Assembly: GCF_900156655.1 (NCBI RefSeq)
Contig: NZ_FTOG01000013.1
Coordinates: 1 to 64,000, forward strand
Length of the DNA stretch: 64,000 bases
Direction of reading: 5' to 3'
Origin: Rhodobacter aestuarii
GTDB lineage: Bacteria; Pseudomonadota; Alphaproteobacteria; Rhodobacterales; Rhodobacteraceae
Positions 53,365 through 61,873 of the stretch are shown here, in pieces. The notes beneath the pieces are model-generated. The model ran no database searches. It had not been told where the DNA came from and saw nothing but the letters and a program-made list of their open reading frames with translations. The number at the start of each line of letters is the position of its first letter. Within the stretch, counting starts at the first letter, position 1. The position numbers and the translations under genes are program-made.

Positions 53365-54675
53365 TTAGTGCTGAATTTCTTCCTCGCGCACGAACATGTT
53401 CGCCCAAGCGCGATCAATCAGTTCGGGCGTCATCTGGTAGGGAATGCCCTCAAACTCACAAATCGCGATCATCTGGTCGATCAGGAAGATCGGCTGATAG
53501 TTCGCATAGACATTGTCGATGGTGGGATATTTCACCTTCAGCAGATGCACGAGCGCCTTTTCATTGAGCGGCATGCCGCGCTTTTTCGCCATGATCGAGA
53601 AGATCTTCAGGTAGTCCGATTGGCTCGGCCCGTCGATCTTGATCTTGAAGAAGATCCGCCGCAGTGCCGCTTTGTCGAAGATTTGGTTCGGGTGGAAGTT
53701 GGTGGAGAAAATCACCAGCGTGTCGAATGGCACCTCGAACTTTTCGCCCGATTGCAGGGCCAAAATATCGCGGCTTTCTTCTAGCGGCACGATCCAGCGG
53801 TTGACGAGCTTTTGCGGCGGTTCGGCTTGGCGGCCAAGGTCGTCCACGATGAACACCCCGCCCGAAGATTTCATCTGCAACGGCGCGGTATAGGTGCGTG
53901 CGGTGGGGTTATAGGTGAGGTCGAGCATATCCAGCGACAGTTCGCCCCCGGTGATCACCGTCGGGCGGTCGCAATAGACATAGCGCTGGTCAAACTTATT
54001 GCCGGTTTTACGCAGGCTGTTTGGATCATCTTGCGTATCGGGCACGGCGGTATGCACGATCGGGTCGAAAACGGTGATCACTTGGCCCGCATATTCCACC
54101 GCACGGGGAATATAAATCCGGTCGCCAATCGCGTCGCGAATCCCGTTAGAGATCGAAGATTTCCCGTTGCCCGGCGGACCATACATCAGGATCGAGCGGC
54201 CCGAAGAGACCGCAGGCCCCAATTGGTTGATGAGGTCCGGCGGCAGAACCAGATGCCCCATCGCACCCGTCAACTGCGGGCGGGTCAGTTGGATATTGCG
54301 GATAGATTGGCGCTTCATTTGCGCGGCGTAATCATCCAGCGGGATCGGCATCGCGCCGTAATATTCAGACTGGCTGAGCGCATCGAGGGCGCGCGCTTTG
54401 CCGCCATCGGTGAGTTGATAGCCCATCTCCCCGCCGGAATTGGCGTGCAGCGTGCCCATCGCCTCGATCAGCCGTTGGCTGCGGCCCATGTCGATCAGTT
54501 CTTGGGTCAGCGTCAGCGGTAGCGCGATCAGCTTTGAAAGCCCCGAGACAGAATCCATATTCGTGCGGAACATGGTTTTTAGCAGAATGTCGCGCATCAG
54601 CACGGTCGACAGCCCCGTCTCGGCAAGCGAGCGGGGTGTTGGCGGGGCCAGCACATTTTGGGCGATCATGTTCAT
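53365..54675 (-). CDS. AAA-type ATPase of unknown function with N-terminal winged-helix-like part
   Basis: A 436-residue ATPase. The N-terminal 130 residues include a winged-helix-like stretch, MGYQLTDGGKARALDALSQ (84-102). The P-loop domain has Walker A GPPGNGKS at 166-173, Walker B GGVFIVDDL with Asp278-Asp279, sensor 1 VIFSTNFHPN near 321-330 and the arginine finger in ALRRIFFKI. Similar proteins are annotated only as ATPase; some lie near Tad pilus genes, but none is visible here. ATG 54675 has GAAGAG upstream. Function is not known. Confidence 0.82.
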   Translation of the reverse strand: MNMIAQNVLAPPTPRSLAETGLSTVLMRDILLKTMFRTNMDSVSGLSKLIALPLTLTQELIDMGRSQRLIEAMGTLHANSGGEMGYQLTDGGKARALDALSQSEYYGAMPIPLDDYAAQMKRQSIRNIQLTRPQLTGAMGHLVLPPDLINQLGPAVSSGRSILMYGPPGNGKSSISNGIRDAIGDRIYIPRAVEYAGQVITVFDPIVHTAVPDTQDDPNSLRKTGNKFDQRYVYCDRPTVITGGELSLDMLDLTYNPTARTYTAPLQMKSSGGVFIVDDLGRQAEPPQKLVNRWIVPLEESRDILALQSGEKFEVPFDTLVIFSTNFHPNQIFDKAALRRIFFKIKIDGPSQSDYLKIFSIMAKKRGMPLNEKALVHLLKVKYPTIDNVYANYQPIFLIDQMIAICEFEGIPYQMTPELIDRAWANMFVREEEIQH

Positions 54676-54707
54676 CGGGATTGCTCTTCGCACCTCAACG
54701 GGATTCA

Positions 54708-54720
54708 CAGTGTTACACTG
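54708..54720. promoter_or_regulatory. palindrome in the ATPase/membrane-protein divergent region
   Basis: CAGTGT-T-ACACTG is a perfect inverted repeat with a single central base, 33-45 bases before the ATPase start and 47-59 before the membrane-protein start. It could be a shared operator; no regulator can be named. Confidence 0.35.
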
Positions 54721-54766
54721 GCCCGCTATTGTGGCCAAAAATGGGAAAAGATGCGGAGAGGCAAAG

Positions 54767-56425
54767 ATGACGGGCAGGGGGCAGGCGACGGCATTTTGGC
54801 CGTTGGCGATTGTGGCGCTGATCTATGGTCTCGTGCAGGCGCTGGCGCCGTTTGGGGCCGGGGCGTTGCGGTTGGCCCAGCATGAGGGCGACGCGCTGCA
54901 TCTGGCCGATTTGGTGCTGCGTATGGGCGAGCATGGGCAGTTACCGCATCTGGATTTTTTGACCCCTCTCGGCATTGGCGGGCTTTGGCCGATTGCGATT
55001 TTCGTGAAGGCTGGCTTGGGCTTTGGTCATGCTTTCATGGCGGGACAGGCGCTGGTGGCCGCGCTGCTCTTCTACCCCGCCTTGCGGGCAGGTCAGTCGC
55101 GGTTTCCCGGTGCGCTGGCATGGCTTTTCGTGGCCTATGTTTTGGGGCTTTGCCTTGCGCTGGTGCATGGCGAGGCGCGCACCGGTACTTCGCTTTCGAT
55201 GCATTATAACCGTTGGGCTTGGGCGCTGGCTTACATTGCGCTGCCCTTGGCGATGCTCGAACCCTTGGATGTGCGCCGCCGACCCTGGCTTGATGGGGGG
55301 CTGATCGGGTTGATGCTGTCCGGTATGGCGCTGATCAAAGTGACCTACTTCTTGGCCTTTGCGCCGGTGATTGTCGTCGCGCTTTTGGTGCGGCGTGATT
55401 TCAAGACGCTCGGGGTGGCAGTGCTGGCGGGGCTGGCCGTGGTCGCCGTATTGACACTGATCCTTGGGGTTCCGTTTTGGCTCGCCTATGCGAAGGATTT
55501 GATCCTTGTCGCGGGGTCAGAAATCCGCTCGGCACCGGGCGATAGTTTCGGCGAAATTTTGGGGGCGCCGGCGCATATTGCCGGAACACTCCTGTTGCTC
55601 GCGACAGTGATCTTTTTGCGGCAGGCGGGAGAGATGTCGGCGGGGCTGCTATTGCTGCTTTTGACCCCAGCCTTCGCCTATGTCACCTACCAAAACTTTG
55701 GCAATGACCCGCAATGGCTGGTGTTCCTTGGCCTTGTCGCGCTGGCCCTGCGGCCGGACGGCATGATGACCAACGGGCTTGGCTGGCGGCTGCGCGATGC
55801 GGTTTTGGTGGCGGGCGCGGGCGCGCTGATTTTGGGTGCGGGTTCGGCGATCAATCTGGTGATCAGCCCGGTTCGGCATGTATTTTCCGAAGCCGAGGGG
55901 CGGGTGCCTTTGCTTTCCGCGCGCCCCCACGACGACGATGTGCAGATCCTCAGCCCGCGGCTCTATGCTGCGAAGCAGACGGTGCGGATGGATGGACCGG
56001 GGCAGCCCTTTGAACGTTTTGCCGAACTCGGCAAAGGGGCGGTTGAGGGTGAAAAGCCGCAAAAGGACGCGGTGCTGAACGGAGAGATCTTGCCAGATTG
56101 CGAGATGGCATCCTTCAACGCGCTTTTTGAACAAGAAGTGTCGGAGCTTGTGGCGGAAGGGTATGCGGGGCAGTCGATTCTTTCTGCCGATCTGTTCACT
56201 GCGCTCTGGCTCTATGGCCCCATCGCTCCCGTCAAAGGGGCGGCACCTTGGTATTATGGTGGGGCACCCGGGTTAAGCCATGCAGACCATTTGCTTGTGC
56301 CGCTGTGCCCGAGCAACAAGGTTACTCGGGCACAGATGCTTTCTGCGATCAATGAAGGTGGCTGGAAATTGGTGGAGGAGCTGCGCACCCCCACCTTTGT
56401 GCTGTTAAAACCAGAGGCCCCTTAA
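54767..56425 (+). CDS. large polytopic membrane protein of unknown function
   Basis: A 552-residue protein with roughly ten hydrophobic helices in the first 385 residues and a soluble, probably periplasmic C-terminal domain (about 390-552). The layout recalls the GT-C glycosyltransferases, and an Asp lies in HLDFLTPLG after the first helix, but I cannot assign it with confidence. GGAGAGG precedes the ATG. Its stop overlaps that of the convergent polyprenyl synthase gene. Confidence 0.75.
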   Translation: MTGRGQATAFWPLAIVALIYGLVQALAPFGAGALRLAQHEGDALHLADLVLRMGEHGQLPHLDFLTPLGIGGLWPIAIFVKAGLGFGHAFMAGQALVAALLFYPALRAGQSRFPGALAWLFVAYVLGLCLALVHGEARTGTSLSMHYNRWAWALAYIALPLAMLEPLDVRRRPWLDGGLIGLMLSGMALIKVTYFLAFAPVIVVALLVRRDFKTLGVAVLAGLAVVAVLTLILGVPFWLAYAKDLILVAGSEIRSAPGDSFGEILGAPAHIAGTLLLLATVIFLRQAGEMSAGLLLLLLTPAFAYVTYQNFGNDPQWLVFLGLVALALRPDGMMTNGLGWRLRDAVLVAGAGALILGAGSAINLVISPVRHVFSEAEGRVPLLSARPHDDDVQILSPRLYAAKQTVRMDGPGQPFERFAELGKGAVEGEKPQKDAVLNGEILPDCEMASFNALFEQEVSELVAEGYAGQSILSADLFTALWLYGPIAPVKGAAPWYYGGAPGLSHADHLLVPLCPSNKVTRAQMLSAINEGGWKLVEELRTPTFVLLKPEAP

Positions 56426-57423
56426 CGGACCCGCGCGACGACGTAATCGGCGAGATCGTCCAGCATGTCGCGCAGCGGGTGCGCGGGCAGTTTGGCAAGC
56501 GCGGCGCGGGCGGTATCGGTCCAGCCGATCGCGTCTTTCCGGGTCGCTTCAAGCGTGCCGTATTTGCGCATCAGCTCCATCGCGTGGTCGAGATCACCCT
56601 CGCGCTGATCGCCCTTTTCGATGACGCGCTTCCAGAAGGCATATTCCTCTTCTGTCGCTTGTGCGATGGCTTTGATCACCGGCATGGTCAGCTTTCGTTC
56701 GCGGAAATCGTCACCGACGTTTTTGCCAGTTTCCGCCGCCGAGCCACCGTAATCGAGAAGGTCATCGACCATCTGGAAGGCGATCCCAAGCGCATCACCA
56801 TAATCATAAAGCGCTTTCACCTCTTCGGCACCGGCTTCGGCGATCACGCCGCCCACTTCGGTCGCGGCAGAGAAAAGGGCTGCCGTTTTGCCGCGAATGA
56901 CGCGCAGATAGATATCTTCGGTGGTGGCCAAGTTTTGCGCGGCAGTCAGTTGTAGCACTTCGCCTTCGGCGATCACAGCCGAGGCATTGGCAAGAATTTC
57001 CAAAACCCGCATTTTGCCGGTTTCGGTCATCAACTGGAATGAGCGCGCAAAGAGATAGTCACCGACCAGAACCGAGGATTTGTTATCCCACAGCAGGTTC
57101 GCGGTCGGGCGGCCCCGGCGTTGGCCGCTTTCATCAACCACATCGTCATGCAGAAGCGTTGCCGTGTGGATAAATTCAACCGTCGCGGCCAGATGCACAT
57201 GGTAGGGGCCTCCATAGCCCATCACCCGCGCGGCGGCCAAAGTCAGCATCGGGCGCAGACGTTTGCCGCCTGCCTCGATCAGGTGGGCGGTCACTTCGGG
57301 AATGCGCGGGGCGTGTTCCGAGCTCATCCGCTCACGAATGAGGGTATTCACCGCCGCCATATCGTCGGCCAGCGCCTGCGCAAGGCGATCATGCGGCTTG
57401 GTGGCCTTGCTGTCGAGGCTCAT
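56422..57423 (-). CDS. polyprenyl (octa-/decaprenyl) diphosphate synthase
   Basis: A 333-residue trans-isoprenyl diphosphate synthase. Both aspartate-rich motifs are present: DDVVD in LLHDDVVDESGQRRG and DDLLDYGG in MVDDLLDYGGSAAETGK, with GGKRLRPML near residue 52. It extends farnesyl or geranylgeranyl diphosphate to the ubiquinone side chain, presumably C50 in this group of bacteria (family knowledge). GGAAGGAAG precedes the ATG. Confidence 0.93.
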   Translation of the reverse strand: MSLDSKATKPHDRLAQALADDMAAVNTLIRERMSSEHAPRIPEVTAHLIEAGGKRLRPMLTLAAARVMGYGGPYHVHLAATVEFIHTATLLHDDVVDESGQRRGRPTANLLWDNKSSVLVGDYLFARSFQLMTETGKMRVLEILANASAVIAEGEVLQLTAAQNLATTEDIYLRVIRGKTAALFSAATEVGGVIAEAGAEEVKALYDYGDALGIAFQMVDDLLDYGGSAAETGKNVGDDFRERKLTMPVIKAIAQATEEEYAFWKRVIEKGDQREGDLDHAMELMRKYGTLEATRKDAIGWTDTARAALAKLPAHPLRDMLDDLADYVVARVR

Positions 57424-57484
57424 CGGTCTTCCTTCCCAATACTACGGCTCGACAAGGGGCGCGTGGTGCCCTTAAGTCGACTGC

Positions 57485-57697
57485 ATGAAAGAGCTTCTGC
57501 GCACCACAGATCCAGTGAAAATCGCCATGGCGACGGCCCTTCTTGAGGGCGAGGATATAACGGTCTTTGAACTGGACGTCCACATGAGCATTCTTGATGG
57601 CAGCCTCGGCATTTTGCCGCGCAGGTTGATGGTGGCGGATGCAGATTTGTTCATGGCGCAAGCCGTTTTGCGCGACAATGATCTGCTGGATGAATGA
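57485..57697 (+). CDS. DUF2007 protein
   Basis: A 70-residue protein of the DUF2007 family (putative signal-transducing protein). It begins MKELLRTTDPVKIAMATALLEGEDI, and RRLMVADADLFMAQAVLRD is the second conserved half. It is coupled by an ATGA overlap to the methyltransferase downstream, a common arrangement in alphaproteobacteria. It is divergent from the polyprenyl synthase gene. Confidence 0.87.
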   Translation: MKELLRTTDPVKIAMATALLEGEDITVFELDVHMSILDGSLGILPRRLMVADADLFMAQAVLRDNDLLDE

Positions 57698-58458
57698 TGT
57701 TCGCGGCTGAGGAGTGCACGCAGGACCGTTTTCTTGATGGGCGGTTGTTGGTGGCGCAACCACGCAACGGCTACCGCGCGGCGATGGACCCGGTGCTTTT
57801 GGCGGCGGCTTGTGGGGCTGCACCGGGGCAGAGCGTGCTCGAATTGGGCTGCGGGGCGGGGGTGGCGAGCCTGTGCCTTGGGCAGCGCATTACGGGGTTG
57901 CGGCAAGTCGGGTTGGAGTTGCAACCGGAATACGCCGATCTGGCGCGGCGCAATGCGACGGCAAATGGGATCGCGTTGGAGGTGTTTGAGGGTGATTTGG
58001 CGCATATGCCGGGCCCCTTGCGGGGCATGAGCTTTGATCACGTTATTGCGAACCCGCCCTATTTCGCGCCGCAATCAGGCACTGCGGCGGCGGATGCGGG
58101 GCGCGAGCGCGCGCAGCGCGAGGCCACGCCTTTGGCAGATTGGGTGCGCGCGGGCTACAAACGGCTGCATCCGGGCGGTTGGCTGACGCTGATCCAGAAC
58201 GCCGACCGGCTGGCGGATATGCTGGCCGCGCTGTCGCAAGGTGGTGGGTCGATCACGGTTTTGCCGATTGCGCCGCGCGCAGGGCGCCCGGCCGGGCGAG
58301 TCGTGGTTTCTGCGCGAAAGCTTGGCAAGGGGCCGCTGCGCTTATTGGCGCCCTTCGTGCTGCATGCAAAAGCGGCACATGGCGCGGATGTGGAAGATTT
58401 GACCGAGGCAGCGCAGGCCGTTTTGCGCCATGGGGCGCCCCTGCCGCTGGTGCCTTAA
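57694..58458 (+). CDS. tRNA1(Val) A37 N6-methyltransferase-like protein (TrmN6/YfiC family)
   Basis: A 254-residue SAM-dependent N6-adenine methyltransferase. The N-terminal RFLDGRLLVAQPRNGYRAAMDPVLLAA is the TrmN6 signature, SAM motif I is VLELGCGAGVASLCLG, and the catalytic NPPY lies in HVIANPPYFAPQSG. The predicted substrate is A37 of valine tRNA1. ATGATG gives two candidate starts (57694, 57697). Confidence 0.88.
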   Translation: MMFAAEECTQDRFLDGRLLVAQPRNGYRAAMDPVLLAAACGAAPGQSVLELGCGAGVASLCLGQRITGLRQVGLELQPEYADLARRNATANGIALEVFEGDLAHMPGPLRGMSFDHVIANPPYFAPQSGTAAADAGRERAQREATPLADWVRAGYKRLHPGGWLTLIQNADRLADMLAALSQGGGSITVLPIAPRAGRPAGRVVVSARKLGKGPLRLLAPFVLHAKAAHGADVEDLTEAAQAVLRHGAPLPLVP

Positions 58459-58519
58459 GCCCGCGGCAATAAATTCGACACCTTGATCGCACAATATTGC
58501 CTGTGATCACGACAAGGAC

Positions 58520-58548
58520 GTGACAATTCGTCAGAATCGTGGTGCAAT
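58520..58548 (+). promoter_or_regulatory. candidate promoter of the DUF465 gene
   Basis: GTGACA (58520-58525) and TGCAAT (58543-58548) with a 17-base spacer resemble sigma-70 -35 and -10 elements, about 30 bases before the small gene's start. Prediction only. Confidence 0.3.
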
Positions 58549-58578
58549 TCTCTTACCGAGACAAAAGAGGAGATCGCC

Positions 58579-58752
58579 ATGTCCGTGGGTTCACATATCG
58601 CTGAACTTCGCAAGAAACATGAGGCTCTGTCGGAGGAGGTCGAAGTGGCGTTGCGAACGCCCAGTTTCGACGATCTGCAGATTTCCGAGATGAAGAAGCA
58701 GAAATTGCGTCTCAAGGAGGAGATCGCCCGGCTCGAAGCCACAGCGGTGTGA
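58579..58752 (+). CDS. DUF465 (YdcH-like) small coiled-coil protein
   Basis: A 57-residue gene too short for many gene finders. It begins MSVGSHIAELRKKHEALSEE and continues with ISEMKKQKLRLKEEIARLEA, the DUF465 (SlyX-like coiled coil) signature, ending in AV. AGGAG precedes the ATG. The family is widespread in alphaproteobacteria and of unknown function. The EamA gene converges on it 19 bases away. Confidence 0.88.
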   Translation: MSVGSHIAELRKKHEALSEEVEVALRTPSFDDLQISEMKKQKLRLKEEIARLEATAV

Positions 58753-58771
58753 CCACCGATCTGAACGGGCT

Positions 58772-59635
58772 CTAGCGCTTACGGCTTCCCAAAGCAGCCA
58801 GAAAAGCGCCAGCGGCAATCATCGCGGCGGCAAGCACCAGCACCGGGCTTGCCGCCGCTTTTTTTGCTGCGATCATGATCAGGGTGGACAGAAGCGGGGC
58901 CGCATAAGAGGCGGTGCCCAGCATCTGAATATCGCCGCGCTTCACGCCAATATCCCAAGTGTAAAAGGCAAGCCCCACCGGGCCGAGGCCGAGCGCGATA
59001 ACAGCCCCCCAGCCAAGTGTGGTTTCCGGCCAAACGGTGGTTTCAAAGGCCAGATGCGCCACGCCCGATAGCACCGCCGTCGCCAAGCAGTAAACGGCGA
59101 CCGCCGCTGTGGGCACCGCGCCCAAACGACGCGAAATCAGCGAATAGCTCGACCATGTCAGCGCGCAGAGCAGCGCAATGCCGTATCCCGGCAGCGCGGC
59201 GCTTGAAGCAGAGATGCCGCCGCGCGCCACAATCAACGCCGCACCCGCGAACGAGACAACCGCGCCCATCACGTGCAAAGCGCGCAGCCGTTCCCCGGGC
59301 AACAGGCCAGAAAAGACCACGATCAAGAGCGGCCAAAGATAGGCAATCAGGCTGGCTTCAGCCGGGGGCGCAAGGCGCAGCGCCGAGAAATAGAGAAAGT
59401 GATAGCCAAAGAGCCCGACCGTGCCGAAAGCATAGACCTTCCACGGAATACGCCGCAGCACGCCAAAGCCATCGGTCGCACCGACCCAGACCACGCCAAT
59501 TGCCCCGCCAAGGGCAAAGCAGATCGCATTGAGCTGCAACGGCGGCATCGGGGCCGAACCCACGGTGAACAGCGCCAAAAGCGCCCAAAGCGCCACAGCG
59601 GAAAAGCCGATCAAACTGGCCTGATTGCGCGACAT
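58772..59635 (-). CDS. EamA/DMT-superfamily inner-membrane transporter
   Basis: A 287-residue protein with ten predicted hydrophobic helices made of two EamA repeats, the second beginning near residue 148 (GYGIALLCALTWSSYSLISRRLG). DMT transporters export amino acids, nucleosides or other small metabolites; YddG-like aromatic amino acid exporters are the nearest by feel. The substrate is unknown. It lies downstream of phbB on the same strand but after a terminator. Confidence 0.88.
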   Translation of the reverse strand: MSRNQASLIGFSAVALWALLALFTVGSAPMPPLQLNAICFALGGAIGVVWVGATDGFGVLRRIPWKVYAFGTVGLFGYHFLYFSALRLAPPAEASLIAYLWPLLIVVFSGLLPGERLRALHVMGAVVSFAGAALIVARGGISASSAALPGYGIALLCALTWSSYSLISRRLGAVPTAAVAVYCLATAVLSGVAHLAFETTVWPETTLGWGAVIALGLGPVGLAFYTWDIGVKRGDIQMLGTASYAAPLLSTLIMIAAKKAAASPVLVLAAAMIAAGAFLAALGSRKR

Positions 59636-59651
59636 CTGCCCTCACATGCAA

Positions 59652-59676
59652 AGAGGCCCGCAAAATGCGGACCTCT
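59652..59676 (-). terminator. Rho-independent terminator downstream of phbB
   Basis: Read on the reverse strand, AGAGGTCCGCA pairs with TGCGGGCCTCT (one U-G pair) around TTT and is followed by TTTGC, 27 bases after the phbB stop and just upstream of the EamA gene. Confidence 0.7.
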
Positions 59677-59702
59677 GCATGATTTGCCAAGGGCAATTCC
59701 GA

Positions 59703-60425
59703 TCAGGTCAGATATTGGCCGCCGTTCACCGTCATCGTCGCACCGGTGATGAAGCCCGCTTGATCCGAGGCCAAGAAGACCACGGTGCGCGCGATTTCAT
59801 CCGGCTCACCCAGACGGCCCACCGGGATCGTCGAGATGATCGATTCGCGGACCTTTTCCGGCACCGCCATCACCATTTCCGTGGCGATATAGCCGGGGCA
59901 GATCGCGTTTACGGTGATGCCCGAGCGCGCACCTTCTTGCGCCAGCGCTTTGGTGAAGCCGATGTCGCCCGCTTTCGCCGCCGAATAGTTCACCTGACCG
60001 AATTGACCTTTTTGCCCGTTGATCGACGAGATGTTGATGATCCGGCCAAATTTACGCTCGCGCATGCCCGGCCACAGCGGGTGGGTCATGTTGAAAATGC
60101 CGCTGAGGTTGGTGCCGATCACTTGGTCCCATTGCTCGCGGCTCATTTTGTGGAACGGCGCATCGCGGGTGATGCCCGCATTGTTCACCAGCACGTCAAT
60201 CGGGCCGACCTCTTCTTCGATCTGGCGGATGCCATCTTCGCAAGCGGTGTAATCGGCCACAGACCATTTGTAGGTCTTGATGCCGGTGACATGCGAAAAC
60301 TCGCGCGCGGCCTCGTCATTGCCAGCGTAGTTGGCCACGACGGTGTAGCCCGCCTCTTTCAGCGCCATCGAAATCGCGGCGCCAATCCCCCGCGTGCCAC
60401 CGGTGACAAGTGCAACCCTGGACAT
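59703..60425 (-). CDS. phbB: acetoacetyl-CoA reductase
   Basis: A 240-residue NADPH-dependent SDR that reduces acetoacetyl-CoA to (R)-3-hydroxybutyryl-CoA, the second step of polyhydroxybutyrate synthesis. It has the Gly motif ALVTGGTRGIGAAIS, the Ser in INISSINGQKGQFGQ, and YSAAKAG with catalytic Tyr/Lys. AGGAGGAATC precedes the ATG. The polymerase phaC is not in the window. A terminator-like hairpin lies between it and phbA. Confidence 0.95.
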   Translation of the reverse strand: MSRVALVTGGTRGIGAAISMALKEAGYTVVANYAGNDEAAREFSHVTGIKTYKWSVADYTACEDGIRQIEEEVGPIDVLVNNAGITRDAPFHKMSREQWDQVIGTNLSGIFNMTHPLWPGMRERKFGRIINISSINGQKGQFGQVNYSAAKAGDIGFTKALAQEGARSGITVNAICPGYIATEMVMAVPEKVRESIISTIPVGRLGEPDEIARTVVFLASDQAGFITGATMTVNGGQYLT

Positions 60426-60479
60426 GATTCCTCCTAATCAAAATCTCCCGTTGAAATGCTGTTACCGAAAATAAACAAA

Positions 60480-60500
60480 GCGCGCAACAATGTTGCGCGC
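60480..60500 (-). terminator. terminator-like hairpin between phbA and phbB
   Basis: A 10-bp perfect stem GCGCGCAACA / TGTTGCGCGC around one central base. Read in the direction of phbA it is followed by TTTGTTTATTTT, 45 bases after the phbA stop. It would end or attenuate transcription before phbB. Confidence 0.75.
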
Positions 60501-60544
60501 CTGTTTTTCGCATTTGCAGCAAAAAAGATGTCGCAGGGGCGAAA

Positions 60545-61720
60545 TCAGAGCCCTTCAAGACACATGGCAACGCCCATGCCGCCGCCGATGCACAAAGTGG
60601 CCAAGCCCTTTTTAGCACCCGAACGTTTCATCTCAAAGACAAGCGTGTTCAGGATCCGGCAGCCCGAAGCGCCGATCGGGTGACCGATGGCGATGGCGCC
60701 GCCGTTGACGTTCACCTTCGACGTATCCCAGCCCATGTCTTTGTTGACGGCGCAGGCCTGCGCGGCAAAGGCTTCGTTCGCTTCGATCAGGTCAAGATCA
60801 GCGGCGTTCCAACCGGCTTTTTCCAGCGCCTTGCGCGACGACGGGATCGGGCCACAGCCCATGATCGACGGGTCAAGCCCGGCGGTGGCGTAAGAGGCAA
60901 TCCGCGCCATCGGGGTCAGGCCGCGTTTGGCGGCTTCTTCTTCGGTCATCAAAAGCACCATCGCGGCGCCATCGTTGATGCCCGAGGCATTGCCCGCGGT
61001 GACGGTGCCTTCTTTGATGAAGGCGGGGCGGAGTTTTTGCATCGATTCGATGGTGGCGCCGTGGCGGATGTATTCATCGGCATCGACGACGATATCGCCT
61101 TTGCGGGTTTTCACCGTGAAGGGTGCGATTTCATCGACAAATTTGCCAGCTTTTTGAGCGGCTTCCGCTTTGTTTTGCGAGGCCAGTGCGAATTCGTCCT
61201 GCATCTCACGGGTGATTTCCCATTGGGCGGCCACGTTCTCGGCGGTTTGGCCCATGTGGTAGCCGTTAAACGCATCCCACAAGCCGTCTTTGATCATCGA
61301 ATCGATCATCTTCATGTCGCCCATTTTCGTGCCCGCGCGCAGATGCGCGACATGGGGGCTGAGCGACATGTTCTCTTGCCCGCCCGCGATCACGATATTG
61401 GCGTCGCCGAGCATGATGTGCTGCGCGCCAAGCGCGACGGTGCGCAGGCCCGAGCCACAGACTTGGTTGATGCCCCAAGCGGCCGATTCGATCGGCAGGC
61501 CCGCTTTGATATGCGCTTGGCGTGCCGGGTTTTGCCCCTGACCGGCCGAAAGTACTTGGCCCAGAATCGTTTCCGACACCTCGGCTTTGTCGATTCCGGC
61601 GCGTGCGACCACCGCTTCGATCACCGCAGCGCCCAGATCATGCGCCGGCGTATTGGCAAAAGCGCCGTTGAAGCTGCCCACGGCGGTACGCGCCGCCGAC
61701 ACGATGACGACATTGGTCAT
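60545..61720 (-). CDS. phbA: acetyl-CoA C-acetyltransferase (beta-ketothiolase)
   Basis: A 391-residue thiolase that condenses two acetyl-CoA to acetoacetyl-CoA. Cys88 in [10 protein letters not shown] is the acyl-accepting nucleophile; the His in [13 protein letters not shown] and the second Cys in [10 protein letters not shown] complete the site. [17 protein letters not shown] is the standard start; GAGGAGGGG lies upstream. GCTGTGCAGC, an inverted repeat 48-57 bases upstream of the start, could be a PhaR-type site (weak inference). Confidence 0.95.
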   Translation of the reverse strand: MTNVVIVSAARTAVGSFNGAFANTPAHDLGAAVIEAVVARAGIDKAEVSETILGQVLSAGQGQNPARQAHIKAGLPIESAAWGINQVCGSGLRTVALGAQHIMLGDANIVIAGGQENMSLSPHVAHLRAGTKMGDMKMIDSMIKDGLWDAFNGYHMGQTAENVAAQWEITREMQDEFALASQNKAEAAQKAGKFVDEIAPFTVKTRKGDIVVDADEYIRHGATIESMQKLRPAFIKEGTVTAGNASGINDGAAMVLLMTEEEAAKRGLTPMARIASYATAGLDPSIMGCGPIPSSRKALEKAGWNAADLDLIEANEAFAAQACAVNKDMGWDTSKVNVNGGAIAIGHPIGASGCRILNTLVFEMKRSGAKKGLATLCIGGGMGVAMCLEGL

Positions 61721-61873
61721 GAAAATTCCCCTCCTCACAGGATTACGGGCGCTCTGCGCCCATTGCCGCTGTGCAGCATGCCCGAAGGAAAGGTCAGGTC
61801 AAGCAGATTTGGGAATATTTTTGCGCGATCACGCAATTTTATTGCGCGCGGCGAAAGCTACTTCCGCCGGCGC

